DNA from: Candidatus Melainabacteria bacterium
GTDB lineage: Bacteria; Cyanobacteriota; Vampirovibrionia; Obscuribacterales; Obscuribacteraceae
Reading direction: 5' to 3'
Length of the DNA: 52,607 nucleotides
NCBI GenBank assembly: GCA_013288645.1
Contig: JABDBL010000016.1
Location: 1 to 52,607 of the forward strand
The translations under genes were made by a program, and so were the position numbers. Under the pieces are notes generated by a model. It saw only the letters and a program-made list of their open reading frames with translations. It did not search any database and had not been told where the DNA came from. How positions within the stretch are numbered: position 1 is the stretch's first letter; each line of letters starts with the position of its first letter. Below, piece after piece: positions 10,034 to 19,012 of this stretch.

Positions 10034-10825
10034 TTATGAATCTTCTTGAGAATTATCTTGCTCGTCAGCTTTCTCTACCCGAGACATCTCGGCAGTATCG
10101 CCCTCGTTACCTACTACATTGACTAAAGCAGGTCTTATTACCTTATCTCCCATAGCATAACCACGGCGCAAATCGTGAGCGATTGAACCGTCTGGTAGAT
10201 CTGGTGCTTTCACTTGCTGCACAGGTTGATGTAAGCGAGGATCAAAAGTTTGTCCCACAGTGTTCAAAGGCTTCACACCAATTTGCTCCAAACAACGGGT
10301 AAATCTGTCAGCTATTAGTTTCATACTTTCAATAACATTTCTAATTTCAGACTTATGATTAAAACTACTTTGGGCTCGATCAAGATCATCAAGTGCTGGC
10401 AAAATCGCCTCTACTGCTTTTTGCACTCCCAAACCGGATAGCTCTTCTTTTTCGCGCTCAATGCGTTTTCTATAGTTTTCGAAATCAGCAGCCATACGCT
10501 TATAAAGCCCTTCCAATTCGTTAGACTTTGCTTCCAACTGCTCAATCTGCGCAGACAAATTGTCGCAACTAGAGCAGATACCCTTCTCATTACTTGCTCT
10601 CACAGTCCCCACATTCATTCCATATTGCTCCGCATCTACTTCGTCTCCAGCATACATAGCTCTAAAAAAAGCCTTTGCAGCATTCACTCTGGCACTGCTT
10701 TCTTCCTCATTTTCGGTTAGCCCGCCTTGACCAGACATTGAATCATCTGTTTCAGTGGTCTTAGGAATATTCTTGACATCCCCGGGTTTTTTCCCTGCCG
10801 AAATATCTTCATTCTCTGATGACAT
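10034..10825 (-). CDS. grpE: Nucleotide exchange factor GrpE
   Basis: 263 residues, longer than the usual 190-200. The GrpE core begins near residue 90 with a long coiled coil (QIEQLEAKSNELEGLYKRM, ADFENYRKR) and ends with the head domain (FDPRLHQPV, GYAMGDKVIRPALVNV). It releases ADP from DnaK. The first 80 residues are an acidic, Ser/Gly-rich extension, with a CSSC pair at C84/C87 just before the coil, unusual for GrpE. A 59-base gap to dnaJ suggests one operon. No CIRCE inverted repeat was found upstream. Confidence 0.95.
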   Translation of the reverse strand: MSSENEDISAGKKPGDVKNIPKTTETDDSMSGQGGLTENEEESSARVNAAKAFFRAMYAGDEVDAEQYGMNVGTVRASNEKGICSSCDNLSAQIEQLEAKSNELEGLYKRMAADFENYRKRIEREKEELSGLGVQKAVEAILPALDDLDRAQSSFNHKSEIRNVIESMKLIADRFTRCLEQIGVKPLNTVGQTFDPRLHQPVQQVKAPDLPDGSIAHDLRRGYAMGDKVIRPALVNVVGNEGDTAEMSRVEKADEQDNSQEDS

Positions 10826-11011
10826 TTAGAAACGCCCCCTAAGTCTATTTGATATTCCCACACCCTACCTGCTTCAATTAATGCTAAATTAACCCAACTT
10901 CTGGCGGAAATTGCCCCTTGCCTCATTTTACCTACTTTAACCGGCTTAATAAGTGCTTATGGCATTTTTTATCAATACTTTCATGAAGCATTAGATAAAT
11001 TCATTCTTGCT

Positions 11012-11710
11012 ATGCTAATTATGAAACAAAAAATATGGGTTTGTACTTCATTGAAACGCGACAAAAATTTTAAAGAAGCAATAAAACGACAGGGCAGACC
11101 AAATGAATATGAATCTGCAATTGTTTCTATTATTAAGGATGCTCCTCAAGGCACCCACTTAACAGCACCGGAAGTGTTTACCAAAGCCCAAGCACTCGGC
11201 TTACCGGTAAGCATCTCAACAGTCTACCGGACGCTGCATCGTCTGAAGACTGTAGGCAATGTCAGTACAGTATCCGGCGATAGAAAGATAAGGTACGAAG
11301 CAGCAGATGGTTCACCGGAACACGACCATTTGATTTGTTTAGGTTGCGGTCTAACTATCGAATTTATTGACAAAAGACTGCCTACTTTTGGCCAGACAGT
11401 AGCCAAGCGCAAAGGTTTTTTAGTAATCAAAAGTCGCTTTGACATTCTGGGTTATTGCGAAAACTGCCGTAAAAGCAGTAACGAAGGTAAAAAGACAAGG
11501 TTAAAAGAGCATTGGCAGTCAGCCGCCAATGTTTTAGGGGAATCAATAAGCTTGATTGAAGAGCTTAGCGAGTGCAATCCTGAAGACGACAAGCTGACAA
11601 CTTTAATAGCTATTAACCAATTAGCCATAGAAAATCTAACCGGGGCTTTAGAGAATTGCCAAACAGCAGATAAATTACTTAATCGGCGCCTCAAGGGTAT
11701 TGACCTTTAA
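11012..11710 (+). CDS. Fur-family metal- or peroxide-responsive repressor with C-terminal extension
   Basis: 232 residues. The N-terminal winged helix includes HLTAPEVF and SISTVYRTLHRL. The dimerisation half has HDHLICLGCG and GYCENCRKS, giving the two CxxC structural-zinc pairs of many Fur/PerR/Zur proteins. About 75 residues after the last CxxC form a Leu/Glu-rich helical extension not found in ordinary Fur. Subfamily and metal cannot be told. The start is uncertain (ATG 11012 or 11021; no clear ribosome-binding site). It is divergent from grpE, and its last 36 bases overlap the convergent glycosyltransferase gene. Confidence 0.85.
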   Translation: MLIMKQKIWVCTSLKRDKNFKEAIKRQGRPNEYESAIVSIIKDAPQGTHLTAPEVFTKAQALGLPVSISTVYRTLHRLKTVGNVSTVSGDRKIRYEAADGSPEHDHLICLGCGLTIEFIDKRLPTFGQTVAKRKGFLVIKSRFDILGYCENCRKSSNEGKKTRLKEHWQSAANVLGESISLIEELSECNPEDDKLTTLIAINQLAIENLTGALENCQTADKLLNRRLKGIDL

Positions 11711-12730
11711 ATCTTTAGTAAGCTTATTTTCTCTGATCTGGCTGTGCAAAAGCTCTTTTGCTACTTTCAGTTCCTCTTCAGACTGAAGGATAATTTGCTT
11801 CAATGCCTGGGAGCTCAATTTTCTTTTTTCTTTAATTTTTTGTCTTTTAACTAACATTTTCGGTAAAAGAACCAAAGCATCAAACACCCCGCTCAGCCAA
11901 GCAAGAACTGATCCTCTTCTTATTACTACTGCTGCCAAATAGTAGCTTTGCCAGAAAATAATCTGAGGCAAAAATTCAATCAACAAGTTTCCAGGAATGT
12001 TTTTAACCATCATATTAATATTGTTGCGGCAAGATAAACGAACAACAAGCCTACTATAGCCACTGCCTGTAGTACCACATCCTAAATGATACATTATGGC
12101 ATCAGGAATATATAAACACTTATAGCCAGCACTTTGAGCTCTCAAAGATAAATCCACATCTTCCAAATATGCAAAGAAATCTTCGTCAAATAGTCCAATA
12201 TCATCAAGCATTGCTTTACGATAAACAACTGCTCCGCCACAAGCACCTAGAACGTGTCGCTCTTTATCGAATTGTCCAACATCGATCTGTCCGTGCCCTA
12301 TTCTCCCAGGCAAACCACCTCTTCTCAGTCCATCACCGGCTCCATCAATTAGTTTTGGATTATCCAAAGAAAGCATTTTGCAGGCTACACTGCCAATTTC
12401 AATGTTGTTAGTTAACGCCGCAACCATTTTTTCTAGCCAATAGGCATCTGCTTTGGTATCGTTATTGACCAGGGCAATGAAGTTGCCTTGGCTAGCTTTT
12501 ATACCCTTGTTGACAGCAACACTAAAACCCGTATTGTGCGTGAGAGCAATTACCGTAACTTGCGGATACTCGCCTCTTAAGAGCTCACAAGAGCCATCCT
12601 GAGATCCATTGTCAACGACTATGATTTCAAAATGTTTATAAGATTGGGCCAAAAGAGACTCCAAACAAGGAATCAGAAATTTACGCCCATTCCAATTAGG
12701 TATTACAATACTTACGAGATTTGTTGTCAT
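11675..12730 (-). CDS. Family 2 glycosyltransferase (rhamnosyltransferase-like)
   Basis: 351 residues. GT-A fold: VSIVIPNWNG at the N-terminus, VVDNGSQDGS, VNNDTKAD as the metal/nucleotide-sugar motif, and DEDFFAYLEDVDLSLRAQ, as in WbbL-like rhamnosyltransferases. A hydrophobic stretch around 250-290 may sit on the membrane, and the last 50 residues are Lys/Glu-rich and probably helical. It likely adds a sugar to a surface glycan. It is divergent from the next glycosyltransferase (109-bp gap). Donor and acceptor are unknown. Confidence 0.88.
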   Translation of the reverse strand: MTTNLVSIVIPNWNGRKFLIPCLESLLAQSYKHFEIIVVDNGSQDGSCELLRGEYPQVTVIALTHNTGFSVAVNKGIKASQGNFIALVNNDTKADAYWLEKMVAALTNNIEIGSVACKMLSLDNPKLIDGAGDGLRRGGLPGRIGHGQIDVGQFDKERHVLGACGGAVVYRKAMLDDIGLFDEDFFAYLEDVDLSLRAQSAGYKCLYIPDAIMYHLGCGTTGSGYSRLVVRLSCRNNINMMVKNIPGNLLIEFLPQIIFWQSYYLAAVVIRRGSVLAWLSGVFDALVLLPKMLVKRQKIKEKRKLSSQALKQIILQSEEELKVAKELLHSQIRENKLTKDLKVNTLEAPIK

Positions 12731-12839
12731 GCTAAATTTGCTTTCATAGCATTTTTATTGTAGACCATCAGTAAAATGAAATGAAGTGAATGGAAACGGC
12801 TATTTGCAACGATAATAAAGCAGGCACTCAATATAACTT

Positions 12840-14159
12840 ATGAACATATTACTCATAACATTAGAGCCTATTGGTAATCGCATGGCCGGACCAGCGATAC
12901 GTTGTTTAGAACTTGGCAAGCAATTAGCCAAACACTTTACCGTAGCGGTCTTCTCTCCCTATAAGACATCTGATAATCTCTCTTTTGATAATTGTGATCT
13001 CAAACTAGGATTAAGTAAACGAGAATTATTTCGCTTAGCCAATCAACAAGATATTTTAATTATTCAGGCTAATGTGCTTAAGCAATACCCACAACTTGCC
13101 TCTTTAGATAAGTATTTAGTTGTTGACTTATACGATCCCTTTCTATTCAATATCCATTTACAGTATGTCAATCATCCACCAACAATAGCATCGTCAATTT
13201 TTAGATTGATGCACAAATTACTTGAAAAACATATGCTTTCAGCTGATTTCTCTATCTGTGCGTCAGAAAGACAGCGCGATTATTGGCTCGGTCGTTTTTG
13301 TGCCTTAGGGCGGGTCAACCCGAATATACACAGTTTCGATCCTTCATTACGCAAATTAATCGATGTGGTCCCTTTTGGAGTACCTGAACTACCCGCCGTC
13401 TCCAATGGACCAGGACCGAGGAGTCTATTTCCAAATATAGATCCAAACGATCCAATTTTACTATGGGCTGGTGGAGTCTGGGACTGGCTTGATCCGCTTA
13501 CTGTCATTAAAGCCGTGGGCGTACTCAAAAATCAAATGCCTAACCTTCGCCTTGTTTTTATGGGCAGAATATCACCAAATCCCCAGGTTCAAACCATGAA
13601 TATGTCTTCACAGGCAGAAGAATTAGCAAAACAATTAGATCTTCTCAATAAAAACGTCTTTTTTGCCCCTCACTGGATTAATTACAATGAACGAGCTAAT
13701 TTTCTTCTAGAGGCAACAATTGGTGTTTCGGCTCATTTTGACCTCCCCGAGACAAGATATTCTTTTCGCACGCGTTTACTTGATTATTTTTGGGCCAACT
13801 TGCCAATTATCACCACTAGTGGGGATGAATTAGCCACATTTATAGAAAATCGGGGCGCCGGCATTGCAGTCAATTATCAAGACGTGCAGGGCTGGATAAA
13901 GGCAATAAGTACTTTATTAGGTGACCAAAAATTATTGAAGCGCTGCAGTGATGGCTCAAAATCGCTCGCCGAGCATTTCAGTTGGAACCATGCTGCAGTG
14001 CCTCTTTTCAATTATTGTCAAAATCCGTATCATCTTCCAAACCACAAAAAAGTAACAATGCCCAATCTTTTTGAGCGTGCATATTCTATTTATCATCGTG
14101 GAGGCAAAGAAATGCTCTTTAGCCGGGCCAAGCAAATAATCAAGGACAATCTACATTAG
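12840..14159 (+). CDS. Glycosyltransferase, GT-B fold (family 4-like)
   Basis: 439 residues. The N-terminal Rossmann half begins NILLITLEP and has GNRMAGPAIRCLELGKQLA. The C-terminal half has ILLWAGGVWDWLDPLTVIKA, LRLVFMGR and a donor-site region (SFRTRLLDYFWANLPIITTSGDELA) like GT4 enzymes, but the usual E-x7-E is weak. It probably transfers a sugar to a cell-surface glycan. With its divergent GT2 neighbour and the GT4 gene at 15565 it forms a loose glycan-synthesis cluster. No signal peptide is seen. Confidence 0.85.
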   Translation: MNILLITLEPIGNRMAGPAIRCLELGKQLAKHFTVAVFSPYKTSDNLSFDNCDLKLGLSKRELFRLANQQDILIIQANVLKQYPQLASLDKYLVVDLYDPFLFNIHLQYVNHPPTIASSIFRLMHKLLEKHMLSADFSICASERQRDYWLGRFCALGRVNPNIHSFDPSLRKLIDVVPFGVPELPAVSNGPGPRSLFPNIDPNDPILLWAGGVWDWLDPLTVIKAVGVLKNQMPNLRLVFMGRISPNPQVQTMNMSSQAEELAKQLDLLNKNVFFAPHWINYNERANFLLEATIGVSAHFDLPETRYSFRTRLLDYFWANLPIITTSGDELATFIENRGAGIAVNYQDVQGWIKAISTLLGDQKLLKRCSDGSKSLAEHFSWNHAAVPLFNYCQNPYHLPNHKKVTMPNLFERAYSIYHRGGKEMLFSRAKQIIKDNLH

Positions 14160-14339
14160 TTCGAGAACATTTTTGATTACTAATAAATTATCGTCAAATC
14201 GACAAGCACAGCTAAGGCAAAGCAGCGTTATAATAAGTATTAGCAGGCAAGGCTTAGCAAGCTGCGGTCAAATCAATAAGAAACCGCATGTTGTCTAGAA
14301 ACACCAAGCCAAGTTAGTGCTTGTAGATTGAAAGTAGAA

Positions 14340-15314
14340 ATGGCGACACGAAAGAAAGTTACAATTCTTGGTTCAGGATCAGCTGGTCTCACCGCCGCTA
14401 TCTATGCCGCAAGAGCAAATTTAGAACCGCTTGTCATCCAGGGGCTACAACCTGGTGGGCAATTAACTATTACCACCGACGTAGAAAATTTTCCCGGTTT
14501 TGCTGATGGCATTCAAGGTCCAGACCTCATGGAGCAGACACAGCGCCAAGCAGCAAGATTTGGTACACAATTCATAGATGACAATGCATCTTTTGTGGAT
14601 CTTTCAAAGCGCCCTTTTATGATACGTACCAGCAGCCAAGAAATCATCACCGATACATTAATCATCTGCACAGGCGCTACGGCAAAACTACTTGGCATAG
14701 AAGCAGAAAAAAAATTGATGGGGCATGGCGTTTCGGCTTGCGCCACTTGTGACGGTTTTTTCTTCAAAGACAAAGAAGTATTTGTTATCGGTGGCGGAGA
14801 CACAGCACTTGAAGAAGCAGTATTTTTAACCCGCTTTGCCAAACAGGTAACTGTGGTCCATAGAAGGGAAACTTTCCGCGCTTCACCTATTATGGTTAAT
14901 CGCGCCAAGCAAAATAACAAGGTTAAATTTATCCTCAACCATGTGGTTGAAGATATTGATGATATAAGCAAAAACGAAGTAACTGGAATTAAGTTACGAG
15001 ACGCACAAAGTAATAAAATAAGCCAGTATCCAGCCGATGGAGTATTTATCGCTATAGGACATCAGCCAAACACAGATCTATTTAAAGGACAATTAGAGCT
15101 AACCAAAACCGGTTATATAGTTACAAATGGCGTTAAGACGAGCATTACAGGAGTTTTTGCTGCCGGTGATGTGCAAGATGAATTATATCGTCAAGCAGTC
15201 ACAGCTGCGGGCTCTGGTTGTGCCGCAGCATTAGAAGCACAATGGCTACTAGAATCAGAGGAAGGACATCCAAGTATGCCTCTAGCTGACGCAAAACAAA
15301 AAGTCAGCAAATAG
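14340..15314 (+). CDS. trxB: Thioredoxin-disulfide reductase
   Basis: 324 residues from the ATG at 14340; a TTG at 14328 is also possible. FAD motif GSGSAGLTAAIYAARA, redox pair CATC at 134-137, NADPH motif GGGDTALEEA, HRR after the second Rossmann strand, and C-terminal FAD contact GVFAAGDVQD. It reduces thioredoxin with NADPH. It stands between glycosyltransferase genes and is probably transcribed alone. No thioredoxin gene is adjacent, although a DUF255 thioredoxin-fold protein lies 1.5 kb downstream. Confidence 0.96.
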   Translation: MATRKKVTILGSGSAGLTAAIYAARANLEPLVIQGLQPGGQLTITTDVENFPGFADGIQGPDLMEQTQRQAARFGTQFIDDNASFVDLSKRPFMIRTSSQEIITDTLIICTGATAKLLGIEAEKKLMGHGVSACATCDGFFFKDKEVFVIGGGDTALEEAVFLTRFAKQVTVVHRRETFRASPIMVNRAKQNNKVKFILNHVVEDIDDISKNEVTGIKLRDAQSNKISQYPADGVFIAIGHQPNTDLFKGQLELTKTGYIVTNGVKTSITGVFAAGDVQDELYRQAVTAAGSGCAAALEAQWLLESEEGHPSMPLADAKQKVSK

Positions 15315-15344
15315 TAGAATTGGCAGCAGAATAAATTTTACAGT

Positions 15345-15562
15345 CCAGAAAGCGGTGAGGAAGGTAAAGAAGTGAAGCGAACGGCACGCTTATGACAAAT
15401 TTAGATAGAATTACAGCGGAGCGAACGGCGCTGGTGAAGCGGCGGCAGCGAAGACGCAATGGCCTCGGAGGCACAATGGGCTCGGAGGCGTATGGCATAC
15501 GCCGGAGTGGCGCCATTGGTCATGCGGAGGAGCTGAAGCATGAAGCGAACGGAGCGCTTAAA
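15345..15562 (-). repeat. G+C-rich interspersed repeat with palindrome (reverse orientation)
   Basis: The trxB/glycosyltransferase gap is filled by G+C-rich sequence whose reverse complement starts TTTAAGCGCTCCGTTCGCTTC, as in the family elsewhere. It holds the perfect inverted repeat GGCGTAT-GGC-ATACGCC at 15487-15503, flanked by imperfect arms (AATGGGCTCGGA / GGAGTGGCGCCATT). It matches the element at 26925-27145 closely. It also supplies the GGAG that probably serves as ribosome-binding site of the next gene. Confidence 0.8.
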
Positions 15563-15564
15563 TA

Positions 15565-16770
15565 TTGATAGATAGCAAATATGGCTGGCGCAACGTAAAA
15601 GTTGCGATGCTGGTGAGAAACTTTTCTTATCACGGCGGACTAGAATTATACACTTATCGACTAGTGCAAGAATTATTAGCACGTGGTCTACACATTACCG
15701 TTATTTGTGAAAAATCAGAAACAAATCTAAGTCACGATAATCTCAAAGTAATTCAAATCAAACCTAATAAGCCTCAGGCCAATAAAGTACGCCAACTCGA
15801 CCACTGCATAAAAGAATTCACACAAGCCATAAATACGCACGGTCCTTTTGATATAGTTCACAGCCAACATACAGCAGCCCATCATATAGATGTTGTGACA
15901 TTCCACAATCATACAGTTAGCCGGCTTAACCATTGTGGCATGCCTTTGGAGATTACTCTCAACAAACTCAAACTCTTACTTAGGCCTGATTACATAATGC
16001 GTGATGAAGTAGACGCTATGCTAGCCAGAGAAGCTCGCGTACTCTTATTCCCTTCTAAGATCTGCAAACAAGATTTTATGGAACGTTTTAAATTTCAGGA
16101 TAACAGAAATATGGCATCGCTGACGGTGGCATACCCAGGTTGGCAATTGGCTGAGCCAAGCTCTCCAAACGGCAATGAAAGTTCTCTCGACGATATATTA
16201 AAAACAAACAGTATTCCTCGCGAAAAGACTATTGTCTTTGTTGGCCGAGGTTATCGAAAAAAAGGATTGGATGTTTTGTTATCTGCTTGTTTGCTCCTCA
16301 AGCAAAGAAACTATTCATTTAGGCTCTTAATCGCCGGATTAAAAGAAAAGTTTTTAGATCGCTGGCAGCTAAATACTTTCGACTTAAGCAAGGAAGTACA
16401 TTATTTGGGCTTCGTCAAAGACATGGAAAAAGTTTATCGAGCAGGGTCTATCATTGCTTCACCTTCTAGAGTAGAACCTTTTGGCATGGCTGTATTGCAA
16501 GCCATGAGTTATGGCCTTGTACCGGTAGTCAGTAAAATAGCCGGAGTATCGGAACTACTACAAAATGATAACGATGCTTTAGTGATCGAAAATCATCTGG
16601 ACAGCGAAGAATTAGCCTATAAGTTAGCTCTTTTGCTAGATCAACCTCAACAGTTAGAAGCTATGTCCAAAGCTGCTCAGATAAAAGCTCAAACCATAAG
16701 CTGGAGAGGAACAGTTGATGCCACACTCAACGCTTACCAACAAATATTTCAGAAGAAATATGTTTTTTAA
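15565..16770 (+). CDS. Family 4 glycosyltransferase
   Basis: 401 residues from a TTG at 15565, chosen because GGAG lies 10 bases upstream and because the first beta strand (VKVAMLVRNF) needs residues before the first in-frame ATG (15607). N-terminal half: GGLELYTYRLVQELLARG. C-terminal half: IVFVGRGYRKKGLDVLLSA and PSRVEPFGMAVLQAMSYGLVPV, which holds the E-x7-E donor motif of GT4. It is probably a cytosolic sugar transferase for cell-surface glycan. The acceptor is unknown. Confidence 0.9.
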   Translation: MIDSKYGWRNVKVAMLVRNFSYHGGLELYTYRLVQELLARGLHITVICEKSETNLSHDNLKVIQIKPNKPQANKVRQLDHCIKEFTQAINTHGPFDIVHSQHTAAHHIDVVTFHNHTVSRLNHCGMPLEITLNKLKLLLRPDYIMRDEVDAMLAREARVLLFPSKICKQDFMERFKFQDNRNMASLTVAYPGWQLAEPSSPNGNESSLDDILKTNSIPREKTIVFVGRGYRKKGLDVLLSACLLLKQRNYSFRLLIAGLKEKFLDRWQLNTFDLSKEVHYLGFVKDMEKVYRAGSIIASPSRVEPFGMAVLQAMSYGLVPVVSKIAGVSELLQNDNDALVIENHLDSEELAYKLALLLDQPQQLEAMSKAAQIKAQTISWRGTVDATLNAYQQIFQKKYVF

Positions 16771-16830
16771 TAGTACTCTACGCTTCTCAAACCGAAGAAA
16801 TGACTGTGAGCAGATTGACTGGATATACGA

Positions 16831-18942
16831 ATGAAAGTAAATCAGACCAAACCAAACAAAGAAAAATCCACTAATCGCCTTATTCATGAAACAAGTACCT
16901 ATCTTAAGCAGCATGCATTTAATCCCGTTGATTGGTTTGCCTGGACAAATGAAGCACTAGAAAAAGCAGTCAAGTATGATAAGCCAATTATGCTTTCAAT
17001 TGGCTACTCAGCCTGCCATTGGTGTCATGTAATGGAAGAGGAGTCATTTGAAGACAAAACAACAGCTGAAATTATCAATGAAAACTTCATTCCTATAAAA
17101 GTAGACCGCGAAGAGAGGCCAGACATTGATGATATTTATATGGCTGCTGTTCAACTCATGACAGGGCATGGTGGTTGGCCTTTGACTGTTTTTCTTACTC
17201 CTCAGCAAAAGCCTTTTTACGGTGGAACATATTTTCCTAAAGAAGACAGAAATTATGGGAATCATGTTCTTCCTGGATTTAAAACAGTTTTAAATGCAGT
17301 AAATAGAGCCTGGCACCATGAGCGCGATGAGATTGAAAATAATGGGGAGCGTTTAACTGCTGCTATTGTGGCAATCACAGAGCAACAACTTAAAAGTACA
17401 AACTTAAACTCAGACGATAAAAACACTGACAACAACCTACTTGTTGAATGCGCTACCAAGATCCTACCTTTATTTGACCTGCATTGGGGTGGAATTGGTA
17501 GAGCTCCTAAATTTCCGCAAACTCTCAGCCTACAGATGTGTCTACAAGCCGCTGCAAAACTTAAAAAGCAAAATGAGAATGACACAGCTGAGCATTTGCT
17601 AAAGGCGTTATATATTAGTCTAGATCGCATGGCACAAGGTGGAATGTATGATCAATTAGGTGGTGGCTTTGCCCGTTATTCCACCGACGAGCAATGGCTA
17701 ATACCGCACTTCGAAAAAATGCTTTACGATAATGCACTTTTGGCTGAGATTTATCTGGATGCTTTTTCATTCGCTCAAAAAGAGAATTGGAAAAATATTG
17801 CCTGTGAAACACTCGATTTTATAGCCCGCGAATTAATTAGTGATGAAGGTGGTTTTTATTCTAGTCTAGATGCCGATAGCGAAGGCAGTGAAGGCAAATT
17901 TTATATTTGGAAAAAATCCGAAATTGAAGAGATCCTAAGTTCGGACAGCGAATTATTTTGTCAGTTATTCGGCGTCACCGAAAAAGGTAATTTCGAAGAC
18001 AACGAAAACGTACTGCATATTGGACAAAACAGTGACTTAGAAAAATCATCCGCAAAAATAAAAGATCTGAAAGCTAAACTTTTTGCTCATCGCTCAAAAA
18101 GAGTACACCCCATAAGAGACGAGAAAATTCTGACCAGCTGGACCAGTTTGGCAATCAGCGCCTTTGTTAAAGGCTATCAAATTGTAGGAAACGACAAATA
18201 CTCAAATATAGCTAAAAATGCAGCTAGATTTGTCCTAAGCAAATTAGCAATGGAGGGTAAGTTAAAACGCAGCTATGCTCAAGGCACAGCAAAGCTAGAT
18301 GCATACTTAGATGATTATGCCTTCTTCTGTAAGGCGTTGATTGATTTGTCCAGCATTGATCCAGATCCAATATGGCTAGAAAAAGCTTTATATTTCGGTG
18401 ACCTTTTATTAGTCAAGTTTTACGACGAAGAAAACAATGATTTCTTTTATACTGCTAATGATCACGAAAAATTGATTACTCGACCAAAAAATTATTTGGA
18501 TGGTCCCATACCGTCAGCTACTTCAATAGCTACCTTATGCCTGCTCAAATTACACTTGATCACAAACAATCAAAAATACGAAAGGGCCTCCCGGCAAGTT
18601 TTAGAAAAACACAAAAATTCTTTCCGAAAGCATCCAAGCCAATATGCCAGTATGATTAACACTTTCGCATTATCTACCAGTGCGTCTTTATCTTTAGTTT
18701 TGGTCAATGGTGCCAACAATAAAACCAACAATGAGATGCTTTTAGCCCCATTTTCCTTTTATTTACCGCATACAACCGTTTTTCTTAAAGACAATGAAAA
18801 ATCTTATGACCAAAAACTGTTGCTTTTTCAGCAGAAGAATATGTTGGGAAACCAAGCTACTGCTTACATTTGCCAAAATTATTCCTGTCAACCCCCCATT
18901 AATGACCTTAAGCAGCTTAAAACAATACTAAGGAATTGTTAA
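16831..18942 (+). CDS. Thioredoxin-fold DUF255 protein (YyaL/SPATA20 family)
   Basis: 703 residues, normal for the family. An N-terminal thioredoxin-like DUF255 domain has CHWC at 62-65, the [10 protein letters not shown] segment and [12 protein letters not shown] long (alpha/alpha)6-barrel-like region follows, with RAPKFPQ and [21 protein letters not shown]. The family is widespread and poorly understood; its fold suggests a redox or sugar-related role (the C-terminal part resembles N-acylglucosamine epimerases). It is 60 bp downstream of the glycosyltransferase, possibly co-transcribed. All motifs are intact. Confidence 0.93.
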   Translation: MKVNQTKPNKEKSTNRLIHETSTYLKQHAFNPVDWFAWTNEALEKAVKYDKPIMLSIGYSACHWCHVMEEESFEDKTTAEIINENFIPIKVDREERPDIDDIYMAAVQLMTGHGGWPLTVFLTPQQKPFYGGTYFPKEDRNYGNHVLPGFKTVLNAVNRAWHHERDEIENNGERLTAAIVAITEQQLKSTNLNSDDKNTDNNLLVECATKILPLFDLHWGGIGRAPKFPQTLSLQMCLQAAAKLKKQNENDTAEHLLKALYISLDRMAQGGMYDQLGGGFARYSTDEQWLIPHFEKMLYDNALLAEIYLDAFSFAQKENWKNIACETLDFIARELISDEGGFYSSLDADSEGSEGKFYIWKKSEIEEILSSDSELFCQLFGVTEKGNFEDNENVLHIGQNSDLEKSSAKIKDLKAKLFAHRSKRVHPIRDEKILTSWTSLAISAFVKGYQIVGNDKYSNIAKNAARFVLSKLAMEGKLKRSYAQGTAKLDAYLDDYAFFCKALIDLSSIDPDPIWLEKALYFGDLLLVKFYDEENNDFFYTANDHEKLITRPKNYLDGPIPSATSIATLCLLKLHLITNNQKYERASRQVLEKHKNSFRKHPSQYASMINTFALSTSASLSLVLVNGANNKTNNEMLLAPFSFYLPHTTVFLKDNEKSYDQKLLLFQQKNMLGNQATAYICQNYSCQPPINDLKQLKTILRNC

Positions 18943-18962
18943 ATGCAACCTAGATCCGACAG

Positions 18963-18992
18963 TTATTAACTCTCTAAGAGGGGCAATATAAT
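18963..18992 (+). promoter_or_regulatory. Putative sigma-70-type promoter for the histidine kinase operon
   Basis: A perfect TATAAT at 18987-18992 follows a weak TTATTA at 18963-18968 with an 18-base spacer, 21 bases before the kinase ATG. It lies just past the DUF255 stop codon. Assigned by eye. Confidence 0.4.
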
Positions 18993-19012
18993 ATTAGTAG
19001 GTAATTTAACTT

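Noticed and set aside
10826..11011. CIRCE or other heat-shock operator upstream of grpE
   Set aside because: No TTAGCACTC/GAGTGCTAA inverted repeat is present in the divergent gap.
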